64,000 nucleotides of DNA from positions 59,189-123,188 of the forward strand of contig QLIY01000466.1 in the NCBI GenBank assembly GCA_003260075.1, given 5' to 3'. Every line of letters begins with the position of its first letter. Positions within the stretch are counted from its first letter, which is position 1. Origin of the DNA: Phallusia mammillata (taxonomy: Eukaryota > Chordata > Ascidiacea > Phlebobranchia > Ascidiidae). Shown piece after piece: positions 23,645-38,285 of the stretch. The translations under genes were made by a program, and so were the position numbers. The notes beneath the pieces are model-generated. The model was not told the DNA's origin, did no database searches, and saw only the letters and a program-made list of their open reading frames with translations.

Positions 23645-24550
23645 CAGTGCTCTTCAACCGGGTATACTGTATACCCAAGTGTATACCACATTAAAACTAG
23701 GGTATACGACTGAAGAAAGGTATACGAAGGGAATACAGCTGAGGTCAGTGTTACTAAACATCGCTATTTTTATGAAATGCAGGAAGACATAGCATGCTGG
23801 TGACCTATGTGAGACTGACCTGCTTGCTGTAAATATTATTGCGTCAGGTTGGGATTGTTGCGTCAATAATGTGAATTATGAAGCAAATAAGCACATCCCT
23901 GGAGTCTGTTAAGGTTGAACAATGTACTTTCTGAAATTTTACTTTTAAAGGCCCTGGAGTAAAGGATTGCGAATACAAAAAATTGAGAACAAGTCAACAC
24001 CACACCACATGTCCACATCGCTGAAAGAATGCAGCAACAAGCCAGCCATTAAATCTACTACTTAGGTTTACACACTTTTGTATGCTAAATTTCCTGGACG
24101 TAGCACAGGGGGTGCACAACCTTTCCGCTGTGACGGCCGCATCGTAAATCCTTATTAATAGTGCCTGATGGCCAATTTAATTTCTAGCTTGTTACGTAGA
24201 ACAGTCTAGGGATCAGACTTTACTGTTTATAACGTCACCATCTAAATTGTGACGCTAATGATGCCTGTTTTCGCATTGTTTACCCATAATATGCTTACAA
24301 AAAGTCTCAAACATGCGGATTCTGGGCTTCTGGGCTTCTGGGCCAAATATTTCAGTTTACATGTTCACGGCCACAGGTTGTCTACTACTGGCCTTTTGTA
24401 TGACAATAATTCACGCGACCAGGCAAGTAGCCTACCTGTTGGTAGACTGTTACTTTCTATGCACAATTATAAATTGCTATGTGTAGGGTATACAAAGTTG
24501 CTTAAAAATTGTAAAAGGTATACAACGGGAAAAAAGGTTGAAGAGCACTG
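23645..24550. mobile_element. hAT-like element with perfect target duplication, hosting another element
   Basis: Ends CAGTGCTCTTCAACC and GGTTGAAGAGCACTG are exact inverses. Flanked by CGCTAGAC twice (23637-23644, 24551-24558). From about 24106 it contains CAGGGGGTGCACAACC, a relative of the element at 293-1731. Confidence 0.87.
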
Positions 24551-24558
24551 CGCTAGAC

Positions 24559-27500
24559 TCAACAAATACTGTTGAATTACAAAGCTTGCCTGCTTTGTAA
24601 ATTTGCCGCTTTCGACTGTCTTCAAATGGCAAAAACATCACACGGAACGGGTTTTAAGCGTTGCTTACACTGCTAAATTATACATAACGAAAATAGTTTA
24701 AACCTGGTATGTAATAAAATATTATTATAAAAGTTGACTTCATTAACTTTTGCAAACGTTCAGCGACACATCAACTGCATAACTTCATCCAATGCAAAAT
24801 GTATAAGACAACACTAGTTCTTTGAAGCAGCATTGTACAAGTTCAAATAAGGACAATTCGAAGTATATGTTTCTTCTTGACAAACATACTGACTAAATCT
24901 ATGCCTCACAGGCTCACAACTATCGCAATCAAAATCATGCCAACGTTGAACAAGTGTAGGAACCTAAAATCGGAATCAAGACTTAAAGAAACTGTCATCA
25001 ACACACGACACTGAAACTTACATAATTTGCAGCAACGCATGAACAAAAGCCTCAACTGCTTGTCAAAAACACTGGATTTTGAAAAGCGGCGACGCCAAAC
25101 ACGAATTTCAGTGGAACAGAGGAATTTTTACCGAACGGTCGTAATTTCTCAACTGCTGCGGCTTATTTAGCATCGGTAATCCGCTTAATCTTGTAAACAA
25201 ACCGATCCTGCGTTGACCGGCCTTAGCACGACGCTACGATTTTGGCGACATTTCTTGTAAACGATGGGTTTGACGGCTTTGACAACTTAGCCTGGTCCAG
25301 CAGTTTTGCTACGTCGACGAAAATGCAAAACCGACGATTCAAATGCTACTACGTGAAAAACCCTTTGATAAAAACTGGTGGGTTTGTTTTGATAAAAAAT
25401 TAACGTTTAGACACGCTCTTGCTCTATACGATTTTAAGGCAAAAGATAGTCAGATTTTTCGAGAAAGTTTTTGGGCATACAACTTGCTACCAATCGAAGA
25501 CAAAAAATGTCTCGATGACGTCATAACTTACCAAATGACGGCATTTATTTCTATTTTTTATAAAACGGAGTGAAACTTGCCCCACAAACGCGTTTTGTCG
25601 TTTAGCACAAAAAGTAGTCAAACCACAACAATTTTGAAAGCAGAAAGAAAAAACTACCTCAGCTGCAGACTAAACATGTTATTTTGCAAAATATACAACA
25701 ACATTATAAAACATAAACTACTTAGTCTGAAAACTACAGTCCGAAACCTAACTTCTGAATCTGAATGGAAAACAAAAAAACCACTCAACGCAATTGGGGA
25801 GATTCCATCCTAAAGACGTAAATTCCATTCCTAAAGGGTTACATTCCGAACAACAGTTGTAAATCCTATGGTTTCTGCAGCACATCTCTTTGTAATAGTT
25901 ATTAACGTGGATTGAGAGTCAATAGCAAAGAGAGAAGTCAAAAACGTTAGAGCAATCGGGGCATCGCAGTTCGTCCCCTTGGGGCACAAGTCAGCAATAA
26001 AATGCGGTCAAAAATCAATTTTTATGATACGTCCCTTAATCTCCAGGCATAGTTCACTAATTAATACCGATACCTTGGAGATAGCAGATGGCTTATGGTG
26101 GGAAAAAGGCGTTTGTCGGGTTTACTTGGAGGTAAAGCGAATATTGATTACCGCAAAATTTGTAAGTTAAACTAAGTAATCCGCATTATAAAGCCATTCT
26201 AAACATTTAACGAGTTTGGTTTAAAAATGATTACATTGGCACCAGAAACAGCCTAATCCATTGAAACTGTTTACTTTTGTAATGATTAAAAGATGTTTAA
26301 ACACCAAATTAATTACGTAAAATAAATATTGTCAGTTAAAAAGCTAAACTGACAACAATGTTGAAACCTAAGACACAATAGATAGACCATGAATCAATAC
26401 AAAATTGGATAAAAAGTCTTTCTGAGAATATTGAGTTGCAAACGTACAGCTCAAAAACGGTAACGTTTGGAAAAAAATGTCCATAACAGATTCTGTTCAG
26501 GACAATATAAAACCATCTTTAAACACAATGGGAAACGATAAAGTGTTTTAACCTCGAGTCGTGGACTTAAAAGTTATTCAGATAAAACTTTAGAACTCCA
26601 TACTGTCTTCATTAATACACATTTCTATCGAGTTTCAATAGTTATGCTGCGGTAAATATAGTCCGAAACCTAAAACACACAGTTTAATCCAGCAGGGTTG
26701 AAACCGTATAAGGTTGACAGAATTCCACAGTCGTCGCATAATCATAGTTAAACCGATAGGTGTGCAGCTCAACAAAAGCTCAAAAACACAACTTGATCCA
26801 TAGCCTAGCCCTCTTGGATGTTTACGTGTTTTGTAAGATGTCATGGAAAAGTCGTTTCTCACATTCAATCCCGATTATTTTCATTGCTGTAAAAAATGAC
26901 ATTATCGTGTATGGACGTACGTTTTTTATTGTTGTCAGTTTTTTTTTTCTGGTTTGAAACTGCATTCCTTAAAGTTTTGAAATTTATCGCGTAAAATCCT
27001 AAAATCTTATTATTGTCTACACCCTTTTTTAATCTCTTATGGGGAAACAATTTAAAGTCCAAATCTATTTGACAAAGCGTTTCAAGACGTTTTGACAATT
27101 TCAAAAACCTTATTGGCTCGTGTAGAGCTGCGTTTGGCACGTTCAAAGCATGGAGATGAAAAAAAAAACGCATACATACTATAATTACAAAGTAACATTT
27201 TTTTAACTGGCGCGTAATAGCATCATTTATAGACATGACGAAATCTTGGTGTGGGAGAGCAGTGGTCAACTAAAACATCTGTTTGCTGAAAGCTAATAGC
27301 CGCAAACCAATACAGTGCGAATCGCTTTGATCCGCTCAGGGTCGAAGCTGGCGGCCAAGAGATCTCGTTGACAACTTAATTCCAGAAATTGCGCCTCACG
27401 TAATGCGCAAATAAGGCACCGCTGCCAATTTTACGCATGTCCTGCTGCTGGCCGGCCGAAGTCGAAAAAAATCGATCTTCTGATTACGCAAGTAATGCGC

Positions 27501-29901
27501 ATTGTGCTTGTGCTTTATCAAGCGTAACGCTCGTCATGCTCGGTTGATTACAAAACTTTTTAGAGAACTAAACATGGATTAGCTCAAACACGCGCTTTTT
27601 ACCCCGCAAAAAAGAAGCCTCAGGTTTTATCCTAACGTTTCCTGGCTGGAACTCAACTTAAAAGCCAACGTGAACAAATTTCCGAAAAGGCGAGCTACCA
27701 AACCCGTATTGGATTTGCTTAAAACTGTAGATTAGCAACGGTTTTGCTTCCAAAAAGGAGTAGTACTCACTTCCAGTATAAACCACAAGATCTTAAAACA
27801 GTGAGTTCCATACATAGCGTTAAATCCCCTTGAAGTAATTAGATAAACAAGAACCCCCTAAAAATTATCTAGACAAAGTTTTCAGAACATAGCATCAGCG
27901 TAAAAACAAAGGCAAAAAGGACAAAAAACAATTTTAAGTCAGACTTATGCCCTGAAACAAATTGCCCCACACACTATAGAGAGCAGCCAAATTGAAAACA
28001 GAACATTTTCTTAATTCCCCATTTTGCACCACACAAAGATTTGTACATAATTCTATTTTTTAGTATACAGCACTGTATAAAGAGCACAAACAAACCGTAA
28101 AAATCAACTACAAACAGTTTAACACTCGACGACATCATTTACAAATACGTATGTGGCGTTTTCCAACAACAGAAACACGGCTTGAGTAACATAATCTTTA
28201 TCTGGCACGCGACTGAAGGCGCCACTCGTAAGAATGAAACGAGACAATCAACAAGTAAACACACATAAACAGGAAACTCTCAGCTCTAGAAACATTCCTA
28301 CCCTTTTGCTAAAAGCTAATTGATATCTCCTTTTCTCGGCTAGTGTACCAAATCAAAATTACAGTTTACACATTTTGTGCAAAATTTACAAAGCTTGCTT
28401 GGTATGCAGTCGCGAAAAAAGTGGGTTCGTGGTTCTGACGTTTCTTATATATCAGCCTTGCATTTAGTTTGACTTCTTTGCCTTATAACAACATTAAATA
28501 GAGATATAGTATTCAAGTTATGACCTTGGTGTATAAATAGCCACATGTACTATGCTTCACAAGGGGTCCTTACTATCATTTAAGCAAACAAACCTTGTGG
28601 TATATTAGGATCATAGGGTAGGGCAAATATGCATTCCAAACCCCATTAAACATATCGCAAATACTCCAAACATGCAAAGTTTACCAACTACGTAATGCAG
28701 AGGATTCCTAAAGTCTGGCGTGTGGCGACCGGGGTTTTGTTCACAGAGGCGACGTTGTTATGTCGGGAGGTCCAGTCACTGTATCAAGTGGCATGTATTG
28801 GACCCACAGAAATAACATAGGGCTTGTTCCTATGACGCACGTTTACACGTGTTCGACAAGCAGTGTCATAACAAGTATTGGTAGTTCGTGGTGAAAAGAG
28901 AATTGGATCATATCGTTTTGGTATTTTCTAGTCAACCTAATTTCTAATATTATGTTACAGTACATCTAACAATATTATATCACAGTACAATTTTTTACCG
29001 AAATTACACAAAATTAGTGTCCAAAAAATTATAGGACAAATCATAATACTGAATACGGATCTGTTCACAGGTTTAATGATGCATTTGTCGAAACGTTTGA
29101 ACAATAAAGCATATCGCTTTTTAGGTCTACTCGGGCCGTTATTTTCATCATTAAAATATAACAAATCAGGCATTTTTTGAAGTTGTTTGCAGATACTTAA
29201 CTTCGGGTAATTTACGAAAGAGAATTGACATGAATACTGTTATTCAAATATACCAGCAATCCCGTTTACAAACTACCGTGAAACGTCTTGTTTACCAATT
29301 ACCGGCATCTTGTAGAAACGAGAACATTGCCGAAAAATATGTACAGTAAGCTAAACAGAACTTTAAATACAGTATTTTACACGCAAAAGCAAAAACGTTA
29401 ACAATGAAATCGAAGCAGCAAGGAGACAAACAAATGTCAATTTTAACCGACAGTGTAGTCTACGTTTAAGCCACATATTTCCGCAACAGGCATTGGGGCA
29501 GAACACGTATAGGCGGGTTTTGGTAAAACGCTAGGGGTTCTAAAAATGTTTGCGATATGCTGTCTGGGTCCGCTTTCTGCAAGTACAATCTATGTTTGGA
29601 ATGACACAGGAACCAGCATGCGACCTTATATGGTTCTTATCACTTCCATGGAAGCTCCTATCGTTAGTTTAGAATATATTTGATATTTGGTCAAGTTCAA
29701 AGGCAAGAATTCGTTGGTGTATTCGACAAGTTTGTAACATATATTTAATAAGCCTTATTTGCTACACAACAATAAATGATGAGAGTATAGGGCCTTGGTG
29801 ACCTTGGTGTTAATATAAGCGCAGGTACTACTATAGGCCTACATACTAGAAACTACTTCACGAAGGGTCACATACCGCTTGTTCATAAGTATGTGTTCTC
29901 A
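24559..29901. other. Intergenic, no gene seen
   Basis: AT-rich. Frames at 25343-25573, 26865-27269 and elsewhere are short, Lys/Phe/Ile-rich and without recognised domains. Only the fold-back fragment near 29053 stands out. Confidence 0.4.
29053..29155 (+). mobile_element. Deleted copy of the fold-back retroelement family
   Basis: TACGGATCTGTTCACAGG at the left and CGGGCCGTTATTTTCATCAT at the right match the 18731 and 50400 copies. The CTGATGA segment has been lost. Confidence 0.6.
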
Positions 29902-30049
29902 TAAGTATGTCTACTGCAAAGCTGTCGCAAATTCGAACCGAAAAAAAAACAATGCCTATTTAAAAAAAAACCCCCCCCCCTAAGTATGTCTACTGCAAAG
30001 CTGTCGCAAATTCGAACCGAAAAAAAAAACAATGCCTATTTTAAAAATA
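29902..30049 (+). repeat. Direct copies (69 bp) around a 10-C run at 29971-29980
   Basis: Copies 29902-29970 and 29981-30049, next to poly-A stretches. Confidence 0.82.
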
Positions 30050-30068
30050 TATATATATATATATATAT
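30045..30068. repeat. (AT)n microsatellite
   Basis: About 11 AT repeats directly after the join at 29971-29980. Confidence 0.85.
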
Positions 30069-30069
30069 C

Positions 30070-32285
30070 AAGCAACACCCTCCAAAGAATCCTGCAAACA
30101 AAACCTGCACTTAACGGTTTAAATTCTGCCATACGCAAAAAATCTAAAATAATTGGCATTACTTTCTGTTTGAAAAATAACATAGCAATATCGCCAATAG
30201 CATGTAAACAGTAGACAGTCACGACGGTAGTTTAAAAATGCACGCGCTACTTGTATACAACAAACTTACCCGTGGGTGTAGCAGACACAATGAGCTCGTG
30301 GCGATATAAGGTTATATGCGGTGATGGCAAAGGTCGAAGGTCGACACGGAAATTAGCAGAAAACATAGACTTACACGATATCTTACACTGGTTAAGTATC
30401 ATGCATGTGAAATTCAAGCGCAAGGCTTTGATCTGTAACTTTCATTGGTGCAATAGATATGTTTGGGAACTTTCTTGCACCGGGGCTGCCGTCAATTGCT
30501 GGTAAATTCTCACGTATGCTACAGAACTGGAAGTTTAAAGCATGCAAGCATAGCAGGCAAACTATATACTTTAACTTGTCCGTTTGCAGAACAGCTTTTC
30601 GAACAGCAAGCCATTGTTCGCCTAATCGCGCAAACTTATTTATCCCAACACGCTTAACATACCCAAGGAAGTCACGTGCTGTAACGGTCCAATGAAAGTA
30701 CGGCATTTATCGTCCCGTACACAAGGCTACACGCAACAAACCTTCACATGGAGCCGAAGTTACCGATTAGACGCGGATTATCACATTAATCCGGTCAAGA
30801 CTTGCAACAAGTGGCGCATGGTAGTCTAGGTCTGCAAACATTTCCATAATTGGCGATCCAACGTAACCTTGTCGTGGGGTCACTATGGGTCAACTGTGAT
30901 GCATAGATGGATTACTTCGAAAGCCCACTGATGTCAAAAGCACGGCTTTTCATCCAAGGCCCAGACTTTTGAGGGCGTTTTGGGCGACCAAGTTCAATAG
31001 CGCGTATTAAAGTAGAATTTCCTGCACGATTTTGAGGGCGTTTACAGTACAAAAAATAATTTTGCCCATTGTTTGCCTGAGAATAATTTCTAAACATAAC
31101 GTTTAATTCCCAATTACCAAGTCAGATCCTAACTCAAAAATGTTTTGTTAATTATGTTTAAATATTGCAAAAACGCTTGCAAATTTTACAAAATGCTTCG
31201 GACTTTGTTCAAAACACTATATGGATTCTAATTCAAGAAAATGCAAAGTTACGTACGGATTTGCTGATCTACCACGAAAACGTTAAACATAGCAAGAGCG
31301 AAACTAAACGAGCCAACAAACAACGACTACTAGACAAATGCCTTACTTTAAAGAATTTTACCGTAAGCACTAGGAAAACTCACGCAACAATTGAAATTGT
31401 AAACCATGCACCTTACTTTCAACCGCTCTACTTTGAATGCTGTTTTCTGTCAACCCAGAAATTTGATAAAATGCAACCACTGCGATTACAATAATACTGA
31501 GACCTCAGAATGCTTCAAGCACTTCAAGCTTGTGGAACAAACTTGACATAATCGTGAAGCAGTCAATCCTCCTATCAGCGTACACACCGTCACCTACCCT
31601 GTCTCTGCACCAGCCACAATCGTCTTACACGAGGCGTGCCAATCTCCAACAGATACACAGTTACATTTGCGCGCTTGCCATACGCCAAGAATTGCTCAAA
31701 CATAAACAGACAAATTCGCATTCAATGCCTGAAGAACAGGAATTTCTGCACCTGCACACGGCATTACAACATAAACGAAAAGCAGTGCCGGGGAAGAGTA
31801 TCCCGTTCGTGTAGTCATCCGTGACCTCGAACGTCGCCGGTGCTTGTGCCTTCTTTTGTTTTAATACGAACGTGGTGCAACCAAATGACTGCAAATGCGA
31901 GAGGGTAATTAGGTTTTTATTGCATGTTCAGAGACCTCAAAGACCACGGACAGTTTGTTACAAGCTACATTCCAAGCATGCACATAAGGTTAGTATATAA
32001 TACAATGGGGTTTTGATTGCTGTAAAAGATGACACATTTAAAAATCATTTTGAAGGTTATTGTATGTTTAAAGACTTAAAATAATTCCTCTACCACTAAA
32101 GAATGCCCACAAGGTACAAAAACGCAGCGTTTACCAAGGTTATAGCATTTTGAAATTTATATTATTATTTGTACATTCCGCAAAACACAATATTCATAAA
32201 TATAAACTTAGTAATATTTTTTTATATTCATAAACTTAGTAAATCTGTTTTTGCCTAGTTTATTCAATGTTGATGTAAATTAACA
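30070..32285. other. Intergenic, no gene seen
   Basis: Several overlapping frames on both strands around 30250-31890 lack recognisable domains, and no exon set could be joined. Confidence 0.4.
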
Positions 32286-32293
32286 GCTTAAAC

Positions 32294-32502
32294 CAGTGGT
32301 GCTAAAACGGTTTTTATTTCGACGCCTCTGGAAAAGTTTGCTGGACTTGCGACGCACCTAAAAGTTAGTGAGGAAACTTAGTATTAAAGTTCTGTTTATT
32401 GATACAACAACAAAAAGCCACGAAACGGAACTATTCTGCGGCGCCCTTGAAAAATTGAAACGACGCACCGGGGCGTCGAGACGCACAGTTTGAGAACTAC
32501 TG
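32294..32502. mobile_element. hAT-like element with perfect 8-bp target duplication
   Basis: Starts CAGTGGTGCTAAAAC and ends GTTTGAGAACTACTG. Flanked by GCTTAAAC at 32286-32293 and 32503-32510. 209 bp. Confidence 0.82.
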
Positions 32503-32510
32503 GCTTAAAC

Positions 32511-35500
32511 ACAAACCCCTTCTTGTTTACATATTAACAACACAGCTAGTTCTTCTTAAACATAGAATTTAATCACTTACCAACAGCACAAACCTATATA
32601 CAGAGTACTATGCACATACAACGACTTTTCAGCCAAAAATAACTATCCTGGGCACAAAACGAGCCAGGTGTTGGTATAGGAAGTTTAGATTGCCGACGCC
32701 TTCCTAACGCCGCTGTTATGTTGATAGTTTACAAAGGGTACATCCCTGTGTCTGTTCATTCCCGTTTATCACACGCCAAGCGTAAAGGGCTGATTAGTTG
32801 GCGTTACTGTAACTTGTCCCACTGACAAAATTATAAAGGTAAAAATTATTGGTTGAAACTTGTGACACCGGATTCTCAGTTGTTTGTTGTCATATTGTTA
32901 AATCGTTGTGTAATTAAAGTTAACGCGCAATATTTGAGTTGTAAGTCTGGCCGGGTTTTTCGGTTGGATTCGGGCTTGATATAACGTTCTTGTTTCGGGT
33001 CCAACTTTACATACAGCCTTGTTTGTGCCATAATTTTACCAATATTCGGGTACAGATTTGTAATATTGAGCCCGAACCCTATATCCCCGGCCAGAATCCA
33101 AATCGTTTTTGGGAAGCCCGCGTTTAGACCCAAAAGTTTGATTGACTGATTTATACATAAACGCCCACAAAATGTGCAGAATTTATAATATAATATAAAT
33201 TATATGCTAATTAGGCATATTTGTGAATAATGCTTAACAAGTTACTTTGTTACATACAGTATCCAGAACGGGTTAGTTTTGTACTACTTACAATACTTTT
33301 TTCATTCATGCATTCAACACCCCAGTTATAGATACACTGAGTTTGGTTGTTACAATTTTATTTACTTCCGTTGGCCATTGTAGACAGGCGGTACGAGAAA
33401 GTTTTATGAAAGCTTAAAGGGTACGAGCGCAAAAATGTTAAGAAACACTGTTTTAAAAGGTCGGATTCGGACCGCATTTTGGGTTTGCGTTTAAGGGGAT
33501 TCGGCTCTTTTTGTAATCCGGGTTAAATTCTAACATGTATTTGTAAACAATTAACATGAAGCCTCGAATCATACAACCCATTTAAAAAACACATTGCGAG
33601 TATTGTGCTTTTAGTAGGTTTTACTACTTGGACTTTGCTAACAAAAAAAAACTCCCAGTGGCAAAAAGCATTTGTTAAGCTGCAAAAGGTGTTGACCCGC
33701 AGGTACAACCGCCATCTTTGCAGAAACAACAAGCTGCTATGCAAATTTATTATCACACCAAATATGCCTTAGCGTGGCAACAAACGGGAGTTCATTTTAA
33801 TTGACGCATTGAGAAAATTAGGTGGTTCAATTTGTTGTTTGTTTTGTTCTAAGTAGTGAGAAAGCGTGGTGCATAACCCCAGCACATAAACAGCTATTAC
33901 CCAAAGCTTTTAATCCAACATGCGCCCGTGTCTTCTGAGAAATTCAAACCAATTCCTAGAACTTTGCACAAACAAAGTGCAAGGTACAACTCTATTGCAG
34001 TAAGAAACGAAATTTTCGTTGTGAAAATAATAGGGGCAATTTAATGCTTTAGGTACAAACGTAACTGGTAATGTTTTTGTTGCAAATGGGGTGAGTTATA
34101 ATTCATTGTCGCTTAGTATCACGGTTTTTGTGTGTGTACATTTGTTACACTTTAAGTTTAAACGTTTTGTATTCTAATGACTTCTTTTTTAAATCATCGA
34201 AACAAAAAGTTTGAGATGGTTTTCTTATTTTTTACAGCAGTTCAGTATCAAAGTTTCATGTTGATGGCACGCATTGTCTGACGTCATGATACGTCATTGG
34301 GCAGTGACTTGTACACTAGGACCAAACAAAGGAGTAGGACGAACATGACATGGGGTTAATTCCCAGTATCTCTAAATACCAAGAAAATAGCAACTAAGAA
34401 ATTTGATACTGTCTGCGAGGCAAATGGTTGCAAATAATAAACCTATGCGTCTGTTTGCAAAATTTTTTTAAATATTTCGACGCCAGAAATGCTGGTTATA
34501 AGCGTCAAAGACAATTTGTACTACTAGATGAAATTAAAATAGCAAAAATGCAATCAACAATAAAGCGTGTACGCCATAATTCCATGGCCTGTTTATTACG
34601 GAAAAACACTCCTTACTTTAATCCAGCGAGCCAGAACTTTTGTAATCCCAAGAAGAAAAAAAACGCATATTTTCTCGATTTTGCGGTTTTTCTGTTCACT
34701 GAGCGCGTTGATGTTGGGGAAAACTCGAAACGAAACTTGAGCTCATTTTGTCTCACCACCACTACATGGCAACGTTCCGCGCCAATGCAATACCTGCAAT
34801 AACGCGCATATCTTTCAACATGAGTGGACAAAACCTGTTTGCAGCATAACCAAATTATCCTCTCAGACAGATTATAACCAAGTTGATTAGAGCACAGGTG
34901 GTACAGCGTGTGCGTCCAATAAAAAACAAATTAACAAGTCAATAACTGCTACAAAAGGCTAACAAGATTATCGGAAAATGTGTTTGTATTGTGCCATGCA
35001 GTAATTTACTGTTAATCTGTCAAAATTTATATTTTCGTCGAAATTTTTACCACACATTTGTCGTTAGGCGCAAGAACGTTTACAAACGTGCATAACAAAC
35101 AAAGTACTTGTATTTGATATACAACAAACAACGTTATGCGTCCATTTCATCTATACAATGCGCTGAAATCGGCAGGCCAGCTTGATTTTTACAGATTATA
35201 CCTATAGTACTGTACTAATTTACGGGCCATAAAACTAGCATTGTTAGGAACCGACCATAAACATTCCTTTTGAGCCGGACACTAGGGATATCGAATAGCA
35301 GTCTGGTTTACGAGCATTATGGCCTGTTTCCTTGGTTGCTAAACTATTGTCCACCTTATATCCGTGAGCCGGACCTCTTGCCCTAAGTATTAGTTTCCTG
35401 TTTTTCCTGTCGGAATGCAAGAATTCAGGAGATTAGGGTGATTAATGGCTCAAGGTATGGCTCCGTAGCTCCTAATGAACCTTTCAGTGGTATATTAGCA

Positions 35501-38195
35501 GTGAGTTTAAGCGTAAATAAACGTGCTTTGGTTCTGCTAATAACGGAAAGGGTGCGTCAGTTTATTCAATGAAGCACAGCAAAACTATAAGCGTGTAATG
35601 CATGCGTCGTTTAACATCCATTACTGCAAACTCAAATGAAAACAATTGCCAAATTTTCGAAGCAAAACGACCTAAAACACACCGTTATTAATGTGAAAAG
35701 TAGTATTAAGAACAAAATGCTTCATTACCACATACCAATAAACGCAAATTGTATCAAATACAAATATGATTCCGCAATCGTTTGTTCGTCCTAATATGCG
35801 CTCAAAATCCGTCTTTACACAAAACAATGGGCTTTATTTTAAAATCAATTAACGAACGAACAATACACTTGGTGTCTTGCGAAAATCATTAAACTGTTAT
35901 GCAGTAACACATAAAAGACAGCCCATGTTAAAGTCAGAGGAACATTTCATAAACTCACTGCCCGACATATTTAACATTCCTTGCGCAAAGTTCTATATCA
36001 CGGCTGTATAGACGTAATTTCGACAAACAATTAACTTTTACTGACGTATGCTTTGGTAATTGAAAACATGAATAATTTAAGAAAAAAGTTAACTCCAGAT
36101 TTTACAAAGTGATTTAAAGTGCACCAAGCGATATTAAATGCAATGTTAAGGTGCACCAAGCGATTCAAGTAATCCAAGCAAATCTGTACATTTTAGATGT
36201 ACCCGTATGTCTACCATCTTCGCAAGAACTTTACTGAATTTGACAACATCGCTTGGCACCTTAAGATCGTGCAGGACATCAAACACTTTTGCCTTTACGT
36301 TGGCCACGTGCTGAATTCTTGGCGCATTTTAGAACTCTTTCGGCATGTAGCGTTTATGACAGTGATTCGATTCTCAACCGCGGCTCTCAGGGCCGCATGC
36401 GGCCCCAACTACTTATTTTGCGGCCCTTACATGGCCTCAGAAAATCACTAAAGATTAATTATCAAGCCACAATAGCAAAAAATCGATGTTTCGAAAATTT
36501 TTTAGTATCCAATGCAGCATATTTAAACACTATCATTATTCAACCCAATCAATGTATTACCGAGAATAATTACGTACAAAGGTAATTGTTTATAGTATTG
36601 TGTCTCTTGTCTCAAACTGACACGTAAATATAAAGAGTTACACCATACACCAAACATTACTATACAATACCATTTGCAATTTTATGCTTACCACATTTGT
36701 GTGTTTATTGTCAGGTGCAGTGTTCCTAGGTAGCATACCTTACACAGTCTCCACTCAAATTAGGGCTTAGGCAGCAGTCTCATCAGCACACAAAATTGAG
36801 ACTAATTTCCCAAAGAAATATCTGTCTGCCAAACAGCGTGCAACCGCAGAAATGTACAAGCTGACTAGATTTTCACACTGTACAGCCTCGTGACAACGAT
36901 TGTTACGTAACACAATATGCCACTTGGTTTCCAAAATATTGGATTGATTTTTCAACTGATTTTAGCACCTTGAAAAAAAATTAACTCAAAATAATTGGCA
37001 ACAGTTCTTACAACTTTTTGAAGTCAAGTCTTGCGTAGCGATGACTCACATGTTAGTGAGTTTTAGAGTATCTCGGATCTTGACCAGGTTTCACTAATAA
37101 ATTATTGTCAACCCTAAAGAGGTTTATGTATTTTTTGCTGAGCAGGTCTTGTTTGTTTACAATGAAAATTTAGCGTGTTTTAGTGAAGGGTATGAATTAC
37201 CCAGTCAGTACTGAAAACCCGTCTATATCTACAGTATGGATGTTTTCTGTGGTTAAACATATCACTAGCAATTTTACCTATTATTTTTAAGAACCTAATG
37301 CTAAATCTTTAACTAAACTTAAATTTATTTAGTAGTGCTGGATATCATGTTAACGAGCCAAAGTTTGGACAAAGAATCTGGATACTTTTGTCATAATTGA
37401 TAGCTACAAAAAATCGTATTGAAACAATTTTTAAGACTTTATCTCGATAATGAACGGGACAAACAAAACAACTTCTGAAATCGTGGTTCCGTCTGAAAGA
37501 TAATTAGGCTGGTGTGAGTAAGTAAGCAAGTATTTCAACTTACTGACGAGCGGCGTTGTTTTTGCAGCTCACACGCTTGGAGATGATTGATCAGTGCTGA
37601 ACTTCTTTCGTCGAGGCCCCAACTTGAGCCTTCACTTCGTGGTTTTTCAGCATCGAGTGGTTGCGGTATCAAGTGTCAGATAGCAGACAATCAACCGGAA
37701 AGTTTTAGCGAAATAACCAACACTACTCCGCGCACAGACCTTCAACGGCTGCATCCCTTTGCAGACATTTCTCCCCGTCAGAGGCAAACCAGATCCCTGA
37801 CAGGTCATGCATGACGATCTTGCTATCACGTGTCGCGTTTGTAACCGTCACGCCTCGTTGCACCCGCTTGATTGCCTGTTAATGGTTTATGCAGGTTTTT
37901 TGCTGATTCAACGGCGTTTTCGACATTTTTGGGCCCTTTGGTCGGGCTGCACATACCACCATGACACTTTCTGGCACGCCTGTCTACAGTTGCGTTATTT
38001 AGGGCACGCAAATGTGTCAAGTAATGCCTAAGTTTTTATCAGTGACTGGTTCTTGGGTCCTGCATGTGCAGACTAAAGTTGCTAAAGTTCCCACACTTTG
38101 TATATTATTGGTCCTATTTCATAAATTCAAAAGTTTAATTTTGTTTAAGGGCACGATTGTTTCATGGATTACACAACTGAAAGATAAATTTTCGT
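32511..38195. other. Intergenic, downstream of protocadherin B, no gene seen
   Basis: Contains a repeat-like GC-richer patch near 32930-33130 (TTGTAAGTCTGGCCGG, related to the element at 4995) and a hAT-like end near 36360-36430 (TTCTCAACCGCGGCTC). No supported gene. Confidence 0.4.
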
Positions 38196-38201
38196 TTTAT
38201 T
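38196..38201 (-). promoter_or_regulatory. Candidate poly(A) signal of protocadherin B
   Basis: AATAAA on the minus strand, 85 nt past the stop codon of gene B. It is the first such hexamer downstream. Confidence 0.5.
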
Positions 38202-38285
38202 AAAAAAGCACGAAAAAAGCAGCGATGTAAAAATGCGGCATGCAAAAAATGCAACTTAATGAACGGCACAATTGAAGAGTCTTCA

